A stretch of 59,667 nucleotides of DNA from Acidobacteriota bacterium (GCA_024641665.1 JAHECP010000015.1:1-59667), one strand, 5' to 3'. Numbered from the stretch's first letter, positions 26,743 to 38,273 are shown. Notes: generated from the sequence alone by a model not told the origin. A program made the numbers and translations.

Positions 26743-29385
26743 GTGAGCTGGCGCCGCTATGTCCGCCGGGCCGCCTGGGACGCCGAGCGCGCCGCGGAGA
26801 TCGACGCGCACCTGGCGCACCACGTGGACGACCTGGTCGCGCGCGGGCTCCCGCCCGACGAGGCGCGGCGCGTGGCGCTCCGGACCTTCGGCCGCGTGGA
26901 CGCAGTGCGCGAGGAGATCTACGAGATGAACAGCCTGCCGATCCTGGAGACCCTCTGGCGCGATCTCCGGTTCGCCGTCCGCCTGATGCGGAAGGCGCCC
27001 GGGTTCACGACGGCGACGGTGCTGACGCTCGCCGTCGGCATCGGCGCCAACACAGCCATCTTCAGCGTCGTCGACGCGCTGCTGCTCCGCCCCCTGCCCT
27101 ACCCGCAGCCCGACCGCCTCGCGGTCGTGTCGACGACGTTTCGCTCGCCGCGGGGCGAGGACACGCGGACCTCGCAGGACGGCCGCACGTGGGAGCTGGT
27201 GCGCGATCACGCGACGGTGCTCGAGGCGGCCGCCTATTCCGACTGGGTGACGGGCGTGAACGCGGTGGCGCACGACCGCGCCACCTACGTGCAGCAGCAG
27301 CGCGTGGGCGCCGGGTTCTTCCGGGTGCTCGGCGTGGCGCCGCTCGTCGGCCGCGAGTTCCGGCCCGAGGAGGACATGCCCGACGGCCCGCCGGTCGCCG
27401 TGCTCAGCTACGCGTTCTGGGCTCACGTCTTCGACGCCGACCCGTCGGTGGTCGGTCGCAGCCTGCTGCTGCGCGGCGAGGCCTATACGGTGGTCGGCGT
27501 CATGCCGAAGGGTTTCCTGAGCACGGCGCCGGCGGACGTGTGGACGCCGCTGCGGGCGTCCACCAGGGGCGAGGGCGGCGGCACGAACTACGGCATCGCC
27601 GTCCGCCTGAAGCCGGGCGTCACGTGGGCGCAGGCGAACGCCGAGATGGCGGCGATCGGCCACACGCGCGCCGCGGAGTACCGCAACGCCTCGAACGTCA
27701 CGATCACCTTCGGCCTCGAGCCGATGCAGGAGGGCCTGTCGAGCGACGTGCGCACGCCGCTGCTGCTGCTCTGGGGCGCCGTCGGCCTCGTGCTGCTCAT
27801 CGTCTGCGCCAACGTGGCCGGCCTGATGCTGGCCCGCGCGGGCCGGCGCACGCGCGAGGTCGCGACGCGCATGGCGCTCGGCAGCGGCCGCGCGGCGGTC
27901 GTCCGCCAGCTGCTCGTCGAGAGCGCGGTGCTCGCGCTGGCCGGCGCCGCGGTCGGCGTGGGCCTCGGCTACGCGGCGCTGCGGGGTCTGCTGTGGCTCG
28001 CGGCCGACTACGGCATCTGGCAGCCAATCGCGATCGACGCGCGCGTGCTGGCGGTCACCCTGGGCGTGGCCCTTGCGACCAGCGTGCTCTTCGGTCTCGC
28101 GCCGGCGCTCACGGCGAGCCGGCTCGACGTGACCGCCGCGCTCACCCAGACGACGACGCGCGGCGCGACGGGCCGCGCGGCCCACTGGCCGCGGCGGCTG
28201 CTCGTCGCGGGCGAAGTGGCCATCGGCGTGCTGCTCGTCGTCTCGTCGGCGCTCCTCGTCCGGACCTTCGTCAACCTCAGGAGCCTGAACCCCGGCATCG
28301 ACCCGAGGGGCGTCGTCACGGCCACTTTCTCGATGCAGGACCGGCGCTACGCCACGAGCGCCGCGATGAACCAGTTCTTCGACGCCAGCCTCGAGCGCAT
28401 CCGACGGCTGCCGGGCGTCGAGGCCGCAGGCGTCGTCCTGGGCCTGCCGTACACGCGCCTCCTGAACCTCGGCTTCAAGTACGTCGGCCAGGCAGACGAT
28501 GGGCAGTACAAGATCACGAACCTCTGCTACGTGACGCCGGGCTACTTCGCGGCGCTGAAGCAGCCGATCGTCCGCGGGCGGGCCATCACGGCGGCCGACC
28601 GGGCGGGCACGCTGCCGGTGGCCGTGGTCAGCGAGGAGTTCGTGCGGATGTACTTCAAGGACCGCGACCCGCTCGGCAGCCGCATCGCCCTCGAGGGCGG
28701 CGAGCGCGAGATCGTCGGCGTCGCAGGCAACACCGAGCAGCGCTTCTCGGGCGTCGGCCAGTTCGCGCCGCTCAAGCCCACCGCCGTCATCTACATCCCC
28801 GCGCGGCAGACGAGCGACCAGTTCCTGGCGCTGGTGCACACGTGGTTCGAGCCGAGCTTCGCCGTGCGGTCCGCGACGCCGGCCGCCGAGACCGTGGCGG
28901 ACCTCAGGCGGGCCGTACGGGAGACGGATCCGCTGCTGCCCATCGCCGCGGTGAACGATCTCAACGAGCTGCAGAACGCGGCGCTCGCGCCGCAGCGGTT
29001 CCTCATGACCCTGATCACCACGCTGGGCGCCATCGCCGCGTTCCTCGCGATCGTCGGCATCCACGGCCTCGTCGCCGGCGCCGTCGTCGAGCGCACGCGC
29101 GAGCTGGGCATCCGGCTGGCCCTCGGCGCGACCGTGGCGCAGGCCGTGCGGGCGGTCGCGCTGCCAGGCGTCGGCCTGGCGTTCGCGGGCGTCGCCGTCG
29201 GCAGCGGGCTGGCCGTGTGGACGGGACGCGTGCTGCGGGCATTCCTATGGGGCGTCAGCGCCACCGACCCGCAGACGGTCGTGACCGTGGGCGCAGGCCT
29301 GCTGCTCGTGGCGGCCGCCGCGAGCATCGCGCCAGCGCTACGCGTGCTGCGCCTGGATCCGGCTCAGACGCTGCGACATGAGTAG
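26743..29385 (+). CDS. ADOP-family permease, PadR-linked
   Basis: 880 aa, beginning at the GTG at 26743, 4 nt after padR and 11 nt after GGAGG. The N-terminal extension (about 8-62: AWDAERAAEIDAHLAHHVDD.. and RVALRTFGRVDAVREEIYEM) is of the PadR-associated type. TM1 near [20 protein letters not shown]; two MacB-type cores and two FtsX blocks (LLWGAVGLVLLIVCANVAGL; AAFLAIVGIHGLVAGAVVER). It ends ..RVLRLDPAQTLRHE. Its frame extends far upstream across padR, but that part is a shadow. Confidence 0.92.
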   Translation: MSWRRYVRRAAWDAERAAEIDAHLAHHVDDLVARGLPPDEARRVALRTFGRVDAVREEIYEMNSLPILETLWRDLRFAVRLMRKAPGFTTATVLTLAVGIGANTAIFSVVDALLLRPLPYPQPDRLAVVSTTFRSPRGEDTRTSQDGRTWELVRDHATVLEAAAYSDWVTGVNAVAHDRATYVQQQRVGAGFFRVLGVAPLVGREFRPEEDMPDGPPVAVLSYAFWAHVFDADPSVVGRSLLLRGEAYTVVGVMPKGFLSTAPADVWTPLRASTRGEGGGTNYGIAVRLKPGVTWAQANAEMAAIGHTRAAEYRNASNVTITFGLEPMQEGLSSDVRTPLLLLWGAVGLVLLIVCANVAGLMLARAGRRTREVATRMALGSGRAAVVRQLLVESAVLALAGAAVGVGLGYAALRGLLWLAADYGIWQPIAIDARVLAVTLGVALATSVLFGLAPALTASRLDVTAALTQTTTRGATGRAAHWPRRLLVAGEVAIGVLLVVSSALLVRTFVNLRSLNPGIDPRGVVTATFSMQDRRYATSAAMNQFFDASLERIRRLPGVEAAGVVLGLPYTRLLNLGFKYVGQADDGQYKITNLCYVTPGYFAALKQPIVRGRAITAADRAGTLPVAVVSEEFVRMYFKDRDPLGSRIALEGGEREIVGVAGNTEQRFSGVGQFAPLKPTAVIYIPARQTSDQFLALVHTWFEPSFAVRSATPAAETVADLRRAVRETDPLLPIAAVNDLNELQNAALAPQRFLMTLITTLGAIAAFLAIVGIHGLVAGAVVERTRELGIRLALGATVAQAVRAVALPGVGLAFAGVAVGSGLAVWTGRVLRAFLWGVSATDPQTVVTVGAGLLLVAAAASIAPALRVLRLDPAQTLRHE

Positions 29386-29395
29386 GGACAAGAAA

Positions 29396-29534
29396 ATGGG
29401 ACACGGAATGGAACACGGAATGGGACACGAAATGGGTCACAGAATGCTCGGTCCCGTTCTGTGCTTCATTTCGTCATTCCACTCCGTGTCGCATTCCGGG
29501 TCCCATTCCGTGCCCCAGTCCGTGCCGCATTCCG
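29396..29534. repeat. two facing arrays of a GGACACGGAATG 12-mer
   Basis: Left array 29396-29446 reads GGGACACGGAATG, GAACACGGAATG, GGACACGAAATG, GGTCACAGAATG. The right array 29451-29534 is the same unit in reverse (CATTCCGTG..), so the arms can fold into a long imperfect hairpin with a short loop. It fills the whole gap between the convergent ADOP and bacterioferritin genes and may end both transcripts. Confidence 0.75.
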
Positions 29535-29538
29535 CGAT

Positions 29539-30003
29539 CTAGGTCTGATTCGACAGGTAGCGCTCGATGCCCATCTGGTCGATCTGCGCGCGCTGGATCT
29601 CGGCCCAGTCGACGTGGCCTTCCTCCATCTTGAGGATCTTGTGGAGCAGCTCGACGGTGCCCTCGTCGCCGGCCTTGCGCGCGAGGTCGATGGCGGCGTT
29701 GTACGAGGCGATGGCGTCCCCTTCCGCCTTTTGGTCGTTGGTCACCATCTCGAGCACCGACCGGCCGATCTTGATCGGGTTGAGCTTCGAGACGATCGGC
29801 ATGCCCTCGAGGAAGAGCACGCGCTCGATCAGCCACTCGGCGTGGTGCATCTCGTCGATGGCCTGCTTCTCGATCGCGTCGTGCAGCTTGGTGTAGCCCC
29901 AGTTGCTGCACATTTCGGAATGGACCATGTACTGATTGATGGCGGTCAGCTCGTCGGCCAGCAGCTCGTTCAGCACCGCGAGCAGCTTTTTGTCGCCCTT
30001 CAT
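29539..30003 (-). CDS. bfr: bacterioferritin
   Basis: 154 aa; ATG at 30003 with GAGGAGG 7 nt upstream. All ferroxidase ligands occur at the canonical positions: Glu18, Glu51, His54, Glu94, Glu127 and His130, plus haem ligand Met52 (IDEMHHAEW). Forms a 24-subunit iron-storage shell with haem b between dimers, oxidising Fe(II) in the cytoplasm. No bacterioferritin-associated ferredoxin gene is beside it. Confidence 0.97.
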   Translation of the reverse strand: MKGDKKLLAVLNELLADELTAINQYMVHSEMCSNWGYTKLHDAIEKQAIDEMHHAEWLIERVLFLEGMPIVSKLNPIKIGRSVLEMVTNDQKAEGDAIASYNAAIDLARKAGDEGTVELLHKILKMEEGHVDWAEIQRAQIDQMGIERYLSNQT

Positions 30004-30073
30004 TGTTGACCTCCTCGACCCCCTCACTGCAACACCATATCGCCCTTGCGGCTCCGCGCGCAACGCGTCCAGC

Positions 30074-32413
30074 TCAGCGGGCCACGGGCGCCAGCACGAG
30101 CGTGGACGAGAGGCGGTCGCGGACCCGCGCGCGGGTGAGCGGCACCTTCCAGTAGGTGCCCGTGCGCCACACCGGCCAGAAATCGAAGAAGTGCGGGCTC
30201 ATCGGGTTCCCTGACTCGCCGGCCGTGAGCGCCATCAGCGCGTTGTCCACGTCGGTGAAGTCCACGATCTGGCGGAACGCGGGGCCGAGGCGCTGCACAA
30301 AGCCGCCCGCCGGGTCGCGCACGTAGATCGACGCGTCGATCGTGCCGGGCGACCCGCCCCACGCGAACGGCCCGCGCCGCAGCCGGAGCAGCGCGCCCAC
30401 GATCGGCACCCGCGCCATGGGATGCTCGAGCGTCACGTGCGCGAGCTTGCCCCACGCGCGACCGCCGACCTCGGAGTAGGCCTCCTTCATCGCCCGCACG
30501 AGCATGTCCTCACGCGTCTCGACCTGCGGCGTGCGGACGTCGTCGTACCACGGCGACTCGGGGCGCGACAGCACGGCCTCGAAGAACACGCGCCGGACCG
30601 GCCCGCCCAGCTCGTCGCTGAAGATGTCGCGGTTGAGGTCCGCGAGCCACACGTTGAAGAGGGCCGCCTCGGTCGAGTCCGGCGTCATCGACCCGTCCCA
30701 CGACTTCAGGTCGCTCGCCGCGCGGCTGTTCAGCGGCATGAGGACGCGCACGGCGTCGTCCCGGAACCGCAGTGCGGCGACGTCCACGCGGTCGAGCTCG
30801 GCGGCAATCATGTCGTTGATGTCGAGCCGGTCCTTGTCCTTCGGGTGCATCAGCTGGCGGATGCGCTGCATCCGATCCCCGTCGAAGCCGAGGCCGTCCA
30901 GGGTGTAGCCGAGCCCCGACGTGTCGGGCGCGTTGTTCGCGTTCGCCACCCAGCCGTCGGACGGATCGACGACGTGCGGCTTGCGGTCGGGCGGATAGTA
31001 GCCCTGCCACTCGTGGTCGTTCGTCGAGCCGTCCACCGGGAGCACCGTGTCCTGCCAGGTCCGGATGGGCACGGGCGATCCCATGCCGTAGCCGATCTGC
31101 CCCTTCGCGCTCGCGAAGACCCAGTTGAACGCGCCCGCGCCGGCGTCGCCCACCGTGCGCCAGAACGCGTCCCAGTCGGTGACGTGCGGAATGGCGAGCA
31201 GGCTCGCGACCGCGGTGGCAGGCGAGAAGTCGAGCCCCGCCCAGCGCCACGCCACGGCCTCGTGCTTCGACGGCTCCTCGTAGACGATGGGGCCGTGGCG
31301 GGACCACAGCACGTCGAGCGCCACCGGCTCGGCGCGGCCGCGCACCCCGATCGTCTCGTGCCGCACGTCGAACATCTTCCAGCCGTCCGGCGTGAGGTAC
31401 TCGCGCGGGTCGGCCGGGTTGACCCGTTCCACGTAGTGATCGTGCAGGTCCACGCCCGACGCGGTCATGCCCCACGCGGCCGCGCGGCTGTGGCCCATCA
31501 CGATCCCCGGCACGCCGGGCGCCGTCGCGCCCACCGCGTCGAGTCCCGTATCGGCCGCGTGCAGCCCGGCGAGGTACCAGAGATCCGGGAGGTCGGGACC
31601 CTGCGTGTGCGGGTCGTTGGCGAGGACGGCGTGGTTCGTCTCGCTCTTCGACGGCGCGATCGCCCAGGCGTTCGACGCCCGCGCGAGCGCCAGCGCGCCG
31701 ACGAGCGACGCGACCGCCGCCTGGTCGGGCAGCATCCAGCGCGCCACCGCCGCGCCGGCCGACGTCGGCGCCGCTGGCGCCGCCGGCGCGGGGCCGGGCA
31801 GCAGCGTCTTCGCCCGCTCGAGGCTCAGGCCCCCGACCACGCGCTTCACGAGACTGTCGTCGGCGTTGGTCAGGTCGTCGCTGTACCACGCCTGGAAGCT
31901 CGTCACCGCAAGCGTGTCCTCGACGGTCCATGGCGCGAAGGTCGCGCCCAGCAGGCGGAACTCGAAGGGCAGCGTCGCCTGCGCGACGTACGCGTTCACG
32001 CCTTCCGCATAGGCCCCGAGCCGGGCACGGTCGGCCGGCGCGAGGGCGCCGAGCGCCGCGTGCGCCATCCGGCGGTGGCCGATGCGCCGCTGGGCGATGT
32101 CGGCCTGCAGCGTGACCTCGCCGAAGAGCTCCGACAGGCGGCCGTCGGCCGAGCGGCGCAGCAGCTCCATCTGGAACAGCCGATCGGCGGCGTGCAGCCA
32201 GCCGAGCGCGAAGTAGGCGTCGGTCTCGGTCTGCGCCCAGATCTGCGGGATGCCCAGCGTGTCGAAGTCGATCTCGATCGGGGCGGCCGGGCCGGCCACC
32301 GTCACGGTGCCGCTCGTCGGCGGCAGCGTGGAGCGGAGATAGGCGTAGGCGTAGACGAAGACGCCGAGGAGGAGCATGAGGAGGACGAAGCCGGCGCGCC
32401 GCAGCATGCGCAT
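30074..32413 (-). CDS. penicillin acylase family (S45) Ntn hydrolase
   Basis: 779 aa from the ATG at 32413; a second ATG two codons later is equally possible. A single N-terminal membrane helix ([20 protein letters not shown]) serves as anchor or signal. Layout as in penicillin/AHL acylases: alpha region ([30 protein letters not shown] in two adjacent stretches), a linker rich in Ala/Pro (about 207-222), then the beta region beginning at Ser247 (ARA-SNAWAI), the autocatalytically exposed nucleophile, with ND pair in VLANDPH. Hydrolyses N-acyl bonds in the periplasm: possible substrates include acyl-homoserine lactones or acylated peptides. Divergent from a padR-ADOP operon. Confidence 0.9.
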   Translation of the reverse strand: MRMLRRAGFVLLMLLLGVFVYAYAYLRSTLPPTSGTVTVAGPAAPIEIDFDTLGIPQIWAQTETDAYFALGWLHAADRLFQMELLRRSADGRLSELFGEVTLQADIAQRRIGHRRMAHAALGALAPADRARLGAYAEGVNAYVAQATLPFEFRLLGATFAPWTVEDTLAVTSFQAWYSDDLTNADDSLVKRVVGGLSLERAKTLLPGPAPAAPAAPTSAGAAVARWMLPDQAAVASLVGALALARASNAWAIAPSKSETNHAVLANDPHTQGPDLPDLWYLAGLHAADTGLDAVGATAPGVPGIVMGHSRAAAWGMTASGVDLHDHYVERVNPADPREYLTPDGWKMFDVRHETIGVRGRAEPVALDVLWSRHGPIVYEEPSKHEAVAWRWAGLDFSPATAVASLLAIPHVTDWDAFWRTVGDAGAGAFNWVFASAKGQIGYGMGSPVPIRTWQDTVLPVDGSTNDHEWQGYYPPDRKPHVVDPSDGWVANANNAPDTSGLGYTLDGLGFDGDRMQRIRQLMHPKDKDRLDINDMIAAELDRVDVAALRFRDDAVRVLMPLNSRAASDLKSWDGSMTPDSTEAALFNVWLADLNRDIFSDELGGPVRRVFFEAVLSRPESPWYDDVRTPQVETREDMLVRAMKEAYSEVGGRAWGKLAHVTLEHPMARVPIVGALLRLRRGPFAWGGSPGTIDASIYVRDPAGGFVQRLGPAFRQIVDFTDVDNALMALTAGESGNPMSPHFFDFWPVWRTGTYWKVPLTRARVRDRLSSTLVLAPVAR

Positions 32414-32435
32414 TTTGTTGATCTTGTCACAGATC

Positions 32436-32470
32436 GGGTTCGGGAGTTCGCGGGTTCTCGGGTTCCCGAG
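32436..32470. repeat. CGGGTTCT octamer repeat with terminal hairpin
   Basis: Degenerate 8-nt units (CGGGTTCG, GGAGTTCG, CGGGTTCT, CGGGTTCC) ending in the perfect hairpin CTCGGG-TT-CCCGAG (32457-32470). Lies in the divergent gap between the acylase and padR. Confidence 0.5.
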
Positions 32471-32487
32471 CGTCTTGCGTCTTCTGC

Positions 32488-32511
32488 TGATACCTATTAC
32501 GATATGTATCA
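32488..32511. promoter_or_regulatory. 24-bp dyad, probable PadR operator
   Basis: TGATAC-C-TAT (32488-32497) faces ATA-T-GTATCA (32502-32511), 9 of 10 positions symmetrical. It ends 2 nt before the padR ATG at 32514, so a bound repressor would cover promoter and ribosome site. It differs in sequence from the palindrome at 12244, as expected if each PadR has its own site. Confidence 0.55.
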
Positions 32512-32513
32512 TC

Positions 32514-32867
32514 ATGCCTCCCCGGACGACCATCGACTTCCTCCAGGGCACGCTCCCCGCGCTCATCCTCAAGGCGCTCAGCTTCGGTCCGCTCCACGGC
32601 TACGCCGTGGCCCGCTGGGTCGAGCGCGTCACCGACGACGCGCTGCCCATCGAGGACGGCGCGCTCTACCCTGCGCTCCACCGGCTCGAGGCGCAGGGTC
32701 TCGTCGAGGCGGCGTGGACCGTCTCCGCCGAGACCGGACGCCGCGTGAAGCGCTACGCTCTCACCGCCGCGGGCCGGCGGCGGCTCAAGGCGGAGGCGTC
32801 CGAGTGGCGGCGGTTCTCCGGGGCGGTCACGCGCGTCCTGGGCGCGCGCAGCGGCAGGCGCGCATGA
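32514..32867 (+). CDS. PadR-family transcriptional repressor
   Basis: 117 aa from the ATG at 32514; an upstream frame extension is low-complexity and rejected. Family text: [22 protein letters not shown] (two stretches), [39 protein letters not shown]. It lacks the ENNRRARYY motif of the other two PadRs and has [11 protein letters not shown] instead, so its ligand class may differ. Its TGA overlaps the next ATG (ATGA), tying its translation to the ADOP permease. Confidence 0.92.
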   Translation: MPPRTTIDFLQGTLPALILKALSFGPLHGYAVARWVERVTDDALPIEDGALYPALHRLEAQGLVEAAWTVSAETGRRVKRYALTAAGRRRLKAEASEWRRFSGAVTRVLGARSGRRA

Positions 32868-35548
32868 CGAAAGACGGCCGCCCGGACCGCCCGGACCGCC
32901 CGCTCTGGGGCCCCGACGTCCCGCGCGACGTGGACGACGAGCTGGCGGCGCACCTGGCCGAGCGGGAAGCGGAGTACCGGCGCCGCGGGTTGAGCGCGGA
33001 CGAAGCGCGCCGGCGTGCCCTGGAGCGGTTCGGCGACCTGGGCGCCGTGCACGCGACGCTCGTCCGCATGGACGAGGCGCGCGCGCACCGCCGGCGCCTG
33101 GCGGAGCGGGTCGGCGATCTCTGGCGCGACGGCCGGCTGGCGGCGCGATCGCTCGGGCGCAGCCCCGCGTTCACCCTCTCCGCCGTCCTCACCCTCGCGC
33201 TCGGCATCGGCGCCACCACCGCGATCTTTTCCGTCGTCGACGCCGTGCTCTTGCGCCCGCTTCCCTACGCGCATCCCGGCCGCCTTGTCATTGCCGCCGG
33301 GGCGCGGCCCGGGCCCCGGGGCAACGTCCGCTACATCGTGTCGTGGCCGGACTACCTCGAGTGGCGTGACGCCGTTGACGGCTTCGAGTCGGCCGCCGCC
33401 TTGCAGAGGCACGGGTTCGTCGTCGACGGGCCGTCGGGTCCCGAGCTGCTGCGCGGCGGCCGTGTGACCGCCTCGTTCTTCGGCACACTCGGCGTCACCC
33501 CGATGCTCGGGCGCGACTTCACGGCCGAGGACGATCGCGACGGCGCGGAACCCGTGGCGATCATCAGCCGCAACCTGTGGACCGAGCGATTCGGCGGCTT
33601 GACCGACGTCCTCGGCCGGACGCTCGACCTGAACGAGGGCGCGGGCCGTGTCGCGCGCCGGATTGTGGGAGTGCTGCCCGCGTCGTTCGAATCCGCGTTC
33701 CACCTGCCGCTACGGGCCGACATCTGGATCCCCATGGCGATTGGCCCGGGCGACATGACGACGCGCAACGCCCGATGGCTGACGTTCGTGGCGCGCCTCG
33801 GCCCGGGCGCGACCCTCGAGCAGGCGCGGGCGCGCGTCGCTACGCTGTCGAAGGCCGACTACGCGGACCGGTCGGACGAGGTGCTGCGCGCCGGCTACAC
33901 GCTGACTCCGCTCGACGACTACGTGGTCGGCAACGTGCGCCCGGCGCTGCTCCTGCTGCTGGGCGCGGTGGCCGTGCTCCTCCTCATCGCGTGCGGCAAC
34001 GTGTCGGGCCTCGTGCTCGCGCGCGCGCTCGGCCGCCGGCGCGATCTCGCGATTCGGGCCTCGCTCGGGGCCGGACGCGCCCGTCTCGTGCGCCAGCTGT
34101 TCGTCGAGAGCCTGGTGCTGGCCGCGGCGGGCGGAGTGCTGGGTCTACTGCTGGTGGCGTGGAGCCGAGGCGCCCTGCTACGCCTCGCGCCCGGCGACAT
34201 CCCGCGGCTCGCCGAGACCGCAATCGACTGGCGCGTCCTGATCTTCGCCGTCGCCGTCTCGATCGCGGCCGCGGTGCTGTTCGGCACCTTCCCGGCGCTG
34301 CGGGCCTCGCGTCTCGACCTCGTCGGCACCCTGAAGCCGGGCGGTGCGGGGGGAACCGCCGCGCAGGCCCGCGCGCGGCGGCTGCTGATGGCGGCGGAGA
34401 TCGCGCTGACCGTCGTTCTGCTCGCGGCCGCCGGCCTGCTGCTCGTCAGCTTCGACAAGCTGCTGCGCGTCGACCCCGGCTTCGACCCGACGGGGGTGCT
34501 CGCGATCGACGCCTCGCCGCCGCCCGCGCCGGGATCGGAGGGTACGCGCCTCCGGACGTTCCTCGCCGACGTCGTCGCGCGCGCGGCGGCCCTGCCGGGC
34601 GCGACGGGCGCGGCCGTGGTGGACTACGTGCCGCTCGGCGACGCCTTCTCCAACTCGGACCACACCGTCTCGGAATGGGTCGAGGGCCCGCACCTGGCGC
34701 CGGGCGATGAGGAGGTGCGCGTCGAGAACCGCCACGTGACCCCGGACTACTTCCGGGTGATGCGGATCCCGATCGCGCGCGGGCGCGCGTTCACCGGATC
34801 GGACGGCGCGGGCGCGCCGCCCGTCGTCATCGTGAACGAGCACCTCGCGCGACACCTCTGGGGCGAGGCGGATCCGATCGGCAGGCGGCTGCGGCTCGGG
34901 ACCTCCGCGCAGCCGTGGGTGCGGGTCGTCGGCGTGGCCGGGGACGTCCGCCACTTCGGTCTCGATCGCGCCCCCGGCTTCATGATCTACCGTCCGATGG
35001 CCCAGGAGCCGAGCTACGGCACGCTGGTCGTGCGCACGGCGGGCGACCCGCTCGCGCTGGCGCCCGCGGTGCGCGCGGCGATCCGCGCCGTCGAGCCGCA
35101 GGCGCTCATCAACGTCCGCACGCTCGACGAGGTGCGCCTGGTGCACGTGGCGCGGCCGCGCTTCTACGCGTTCCTCGTCGGGAGCTTCGCGGCGCTGGCT
35201 TCGCTGCTGGCGGCGGTCGGCCTGTTCGGCCTCATGGCGTACACGGTCGGGCAGCGCACGCCGGAACTCGGCGTCCGGATGGCGCTCGGCGCGCCGCCGG
35301 ATCGGCTCATGCGCGCCGTGGTCGGCGACGGACTCACGATCGTGGCGATCGGTCTCGTCCTCGGCCTGGCCGGCGCGCTCGCGGTGACGCGCATCTTGAG
35401 CTCGCTGCTCTTCGACCTGAGCGCCACCGACCCGCGCGTGTTCACCGGCGCCGCCCTCCTCCTGCTGGCCGTCGCGGCCATCGCCTGCTACCTGCCCGCG
35501 CGCCGCGTGCTGCGCGTCGATCCGCTGGCGACGCTGCGCGCCGAGTGA
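32864..35548 (+). CDS. ADOP-family permease, first of a duplicated pair
   Basis: 894 aa from the ATG at 32864, overlapping padR by 4 nt. N-terminal extension (about 1-75) begins [20 protein letters not shown] and contains [17 protein letters not shown]; the same text starts the next gene. TM1 is at about 100-120 ([20 protein letters not shown]). Two MacB-type cores and two FtsX blocks follow ([38 protein letters not shown]). Ends ..[15 protein letters not shown]. Substrate unknown. Confidence 0.93.
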   Translation: MTKDGRPDRPDRPLWGPDVPRDVDDELAAHLAEREAEYRRRGLSADEARRRALERFGDLGAVHATLVRMDEARAHRRRLAERVGDLWRDGRLAARSLGRSPAFTLSAVLTLALGIGATTAIFSVVDAVLLRPLPYAHPGRLVIAAGARPGPRGNVRYIVSWPDYLEWRDAVDGFESAAALQRHGFVVDGPSGPELLRGGRVTASFFGTLGVTPMLGRDFTAEDDRDGAEPVAIISRNLWTERFGGLTDVLGRTLDLNEGAGRVARRIVGVLPASFESAFHLPLRADIWIPMAIGPGDMTTRNARWLTFVARLGPGATLEQARARVATLSKADYADRSDEVLRAGYTLTPLDDYVVGNVRPALLLLLGAVAVLLLIACGNVSGLVLARALGRRRDLAIRASLGAGRARLVRQLFVESLVLAAAGGVLGLLLVAWSRGALLRLAPGDIPRLAETAIDWRVLIFAVAVSIAAAVLFGTFPALRASRLDLVGTLKPGGAGGTAAQARARRLLMAAEIALTVVLLAAAGLLLVSFDKLLRVDPGFDPTGVLAIDASPPPAPGSEGTRLRTFLADVVARAAALPGATGAAVVDYVPLGDAFSNSDHTVSEWVEGPHLAPGDEEVRVENRHVTPDYFRVMRIPIARGRAFTGSDGAGAPPVVIVNEHLARHLWGEADPIGRRLRLGTSAQPWVRVVGVAGDVRHFGLDRAPGFMIYRPMAQEPSYGTLVVRTAGDPLALAPAVRAAIRAVEPQALINVRTLDEVRLVHVARPRFYAFLVGSFAALASLLAAVGLFGLMAYTVGQRTPELGVRMALGAPPDRLMRAVVGDGLTIVAIGLVLGLAGALAVTRILSSLLFDLSATDPRVFTGAALLLLAVAAIACYLPARRVLRVDPLATLRAE

Positions 35549-35606
35549 GGCCGATCATGACCCGGACGATCCTCGGTTTCCTCGCGACGCACAACGGCAG
35601 GCGTTG

Positions 35607-38273
35607 ATGAGCGGCCAGCCCCCCGACCGCCCCGACCGCCCGCTCTGGGGCCCCGACGTCCCCCGCGACGTGGACGACGAGCTGGCCGCGCACCTGGCGG
35701 AGCGCGAGGCGGAGTATCGGAGGAGCGGGATGGGCGCGGAGGAAGCGCGGCGCCGCGCGCTGGAGCGGTTTGGCGACCTCGGTGCCGTGCACGCGACGCT
35801 CGTCCGGATGGACGAGGCGCGCGCGCGCCGCAAGCGCCTGGCCGAGCGACTGGACGACCGTTGGCGCGACGTGCGGCTCGCGCTGCGGTCGCTCCGGCGC
35901 AGCCCGGGGTTCGCTGTCTCCGCCGTGCTCACGCTCGCCCTCGGCATCGGCGCCACCACCGCCATCTTCTCCATTGTCGACGCCGTGCTCCTCCGGCCGC
36001 TGCCGTATCGGGATCCCGGCCGCGTCGTCATCGCGGAGCACGGCGCGCCCACGTTGAACATCACGACCGTGTCCTATCCCGACTTCCTGGACTGGTCCGG
36101 ACACACCGAGATCTTCGAGTGGTTCGCGGCGGCGCAGAAGCGCGGCTTCGTCGTGGACACGCCGTCGGGGCCCGAGAGGGTCGGCGGCGCGAGGGTCACC
36201 GCGTCGTTCTTCGCCGCGCTGGGCGTGACACCCACGCTCGGCCGGGACTTCGTCGCGGCCGACGATCGGTACGGGGCAGAGCGCATCGTCATCGTCAGCC
36301 ACGAGTTCTGGGCGACCCGACTGGGCGCCGATCCCGCAGCCGTCGGGCGGATCCTCCGGTTCGCCGACGAGTCGTACCGGCTCGTCGGCGTGCTGCCGGC
36401 CGGGTTCCAGTCGGTGCTTCACCTGCCGGACCGGGGTGACGTCTGGGTGCCGCTCGCGATCGGGCCGGACGACGAGACGGAGAGAAACGCACAGTGGCTG
36501 TGGGTGGTGTTTCGCCTCCGGCCGGGCGTCTCGCTCGCGCAGGCACGGGCCGTCGTCGAGACGATGTCCCGGCAGGTCTACGGCTCGAGCCCGGACGCGC
36601 GCATTCGTGCCGGTTTCACCCTCGTCGGCCTGAACGCGTACCTGTCGGACCGCTTCCGAACCGCGCTCCTCGTGCTGTTCGCGGCCGTCGGATGCCTGCT
36701 GCTCATCGGCTGCGCCAACGTGTCGGAGCTGCTCCTCGCGCGCGCGCTCGCGTGGCGGCGCGAGCTGGCCGTTCGCGTCGCGCTGGGCGCGGGTCGCGGG
36801 CGGATCCTGATGCAGGTGCTCACCGAGAGCCTGCTCCTCTCGTGCGCGGGCGGCGCCGCAGGGACCGTGCTCGCCTGGTGGACCCTGCCGCTCGTCGTGC
36901 GCCTCAGCCCGGGCGGTGTGCCCAGGCTCGACGCGGCGCGGATCGACCCGGGCGTCCTGGCGTTCACCGTCGTGGCGTCGCTGCTGGCCGGAGCGCTGTT
37001 CGGCGCGCTGCCGGCGCTGCACGCCGCGCGGCTGGATCCGACGCTGGTCCTGCGGCAGTCCGGCGCCTCGACGGGCGGCCGCGACAACCGCGCGCGCCAG
37101 GTGGTGCTGGTGGTCGAGGTGGCCCTGACGTTGGTGCTGCTCACGGCCGCAGGGCTGCTGGTGACGAGCTTCACCAGGCTCGTGCGCGTCGACTCCGGGT
37201 TCCGCGCCGATGGCATCTTGACGATGAGGGTCTCCCCGCTCGAGGACCGGCCGGGCATGGCATCGACCTTTTTCGGAGAACTCGTCGAGCGGGTCGCCAG
37301 GCTGCCCGGAGTCCGCGCGGCCGGTGTGGTGGATTACCTGCCGCTCTCGTCCGGGCCTTTCCGAGGGGAGGCGCGAGGCCGGAACCTGGCCAGCGACGCG
37401 CGTGCCGAAGTGGCCGACGAACGAATCCCCTTCGTGATGAGGCGCGCAACGGCCGGTTACTTCACGGCCCTGCGCATTCCGCTCGTCCGCGGGCGGCTCT
37501 TCAGCGCCACCGATACGGCGGCCACGGCCGCCATCGTGGACGTCACCTTCGCCCGGCTGCTCTGGGGCGATCGGGATCCGATCGGCCGGCGGCTTCACTT
37601 CGGGCGGGCGGATCGCCCGTGGGTGCCGGTTGTCGGTGTCGTGGGCAGCGTCCACCACGACGGGCTGGACCGCGGAGCGAGCCCGACGATCTACTGGGTT
37701 GCCGCTTCCGACGACCCCATGTGGACGTACGGGACCGACATGCACCTGATCGTGAGCGCCGAACGCAATGCGGCCGCGCTCGCGCCTGCGATCCGGACGA
37801 TCGCGCGGGACCTCCACCCAGAGACTCTCCTTGGCGATGCGCTCACGATGGACCAGGTGCTCTCTGCCTCCGTGGCCGCGCCGCGGTTCTACGCCGTGGT
37901 CGTCGCCAGTTTTGCCGTGGCGGCCGCGCTCCTGGCGGTGATCGGCCTGTTCGGCCTCGTGGCGTACACCGTCGGGCAGCGCACGCTGGAGCTCGGCGTC
38001 CGGATGGCGCTCGGCGCGCCGCCGGACCGGCTCCTGCGCGGCGTGGTCGGCGACGGGCTCAAGGTCGTGGCCATCGGTCTCGTCCTCGGCTTGGCCGGCG
38101 CGCTCGCGGTCACGCGCGTCCTCGGCTCGCTCCTGTTCGATCTGAGCGCCACCGACCCTCGCGTGTTCGCGGGCGCCGCGCTCCTCCTGCTGGCCGTCGC
38201 CGCCCTCGCCTGCTACCTCCCCGCCCGCCGCGTGCTCCGCGTCGATCCGCTCGTCACCCTGCGCGCCGAGTGA
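35607..38273 (+). CDS. ADOP-family permease, second of a duplicated pair
   Basis: 888 aa from the ATG at 35607 (a TTG just before it is not needed). The N-terminal extension is almost identical to that of the preceding gene ([20 protein letters not shown]), and the last approximately 110 residues are also nearly the same, while the periplasmic cores have diverged. Two FtsX blocks: [20 protein letters not shown] and [18 protein letters not shown]. Ends ..[15 protein letters not shown]. The 58-nt gap contains GGCAGGCG, also found just before the first copy, consistent with tandem duplication. Likely cotranscribed under the same PadR. Confidence 0.93.
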   Translation: MSGQPPDRPDRPLWGPDVPRDVDDELAAHLAEREAEYRRSGMGAEEARRRALERFGDLGAVHATLVRMDEARARRKRLAERLDDRWRDVRLALRSLRRSPGFAVSAVLTLALGIGATTAIFSIVDAVLLRPLPYRDPGRVVIAEHGAPTLNITTVSYPDFLDWSGHTEIFEWFAAAQKRGFVVDTPSGPERVGGARVTASFFAALGVTPTLGRDFVAADDRYGAERIVIVSHEFWATRLGADPAAVGRILRFADESYRLVGVLPAGFQSVLHLPDRGDVWVPLAIGPDDETERNAQWLWVVFRLRPGVSLAQARAVVETMSRQVYGSSPDARIRAGFTLVGLNAYLSDRFRTALLVLFAAVGCLLLIGCANVSELLLARALAWRRELAVRVALGAGRGRILMQVLTESLLLSCAGGAAGTVLAWWTLPLVVRLSPGGVPRLDAARIDPGVLAFTVVASLLAGALFGALPALHAARLDPTLVLRQSGASTGGRDNRARQVVLVVEVALTLVLLTAAGLLVTSFTRLVRVDSGFRADGILTMRVSPLEDRPGMASTFFGELVERVARLPGVRAAGVVDYLPLSSGPFRGEARGRNLASDARAEVADERIPFVMRRATAGYFTALRIPLVRGRLFSATDTAATAAIVDVTFARLLWGDRDPIGRRLHFGRADRPWVPVVGVVGSVHHDGLDRGASPTIYWVAASDDPMWTYGTDMHLIVSAERNAAALAPAIRTIARDLHPETLLGDALTMDQVLSASVAAPRFYAVVVASFAVAAALLAVIGLFGLVAYTVGQRTLELGVRMALGAPPDRLLRGVVGDGLKVVAIGLVLGLAGALAVTRVLGSLLFDLSATDPRVFAGAALLLLAVAALACYLPARRVLRVDPLVTLRAE

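Noticed and set aside
30422-32863. Long upstream extension of the ADOP frame across padR and the acylase
   Set aside because: Shadow translation; the ATGA overlap with padR at 32864 and the domain start fix the real beginning.
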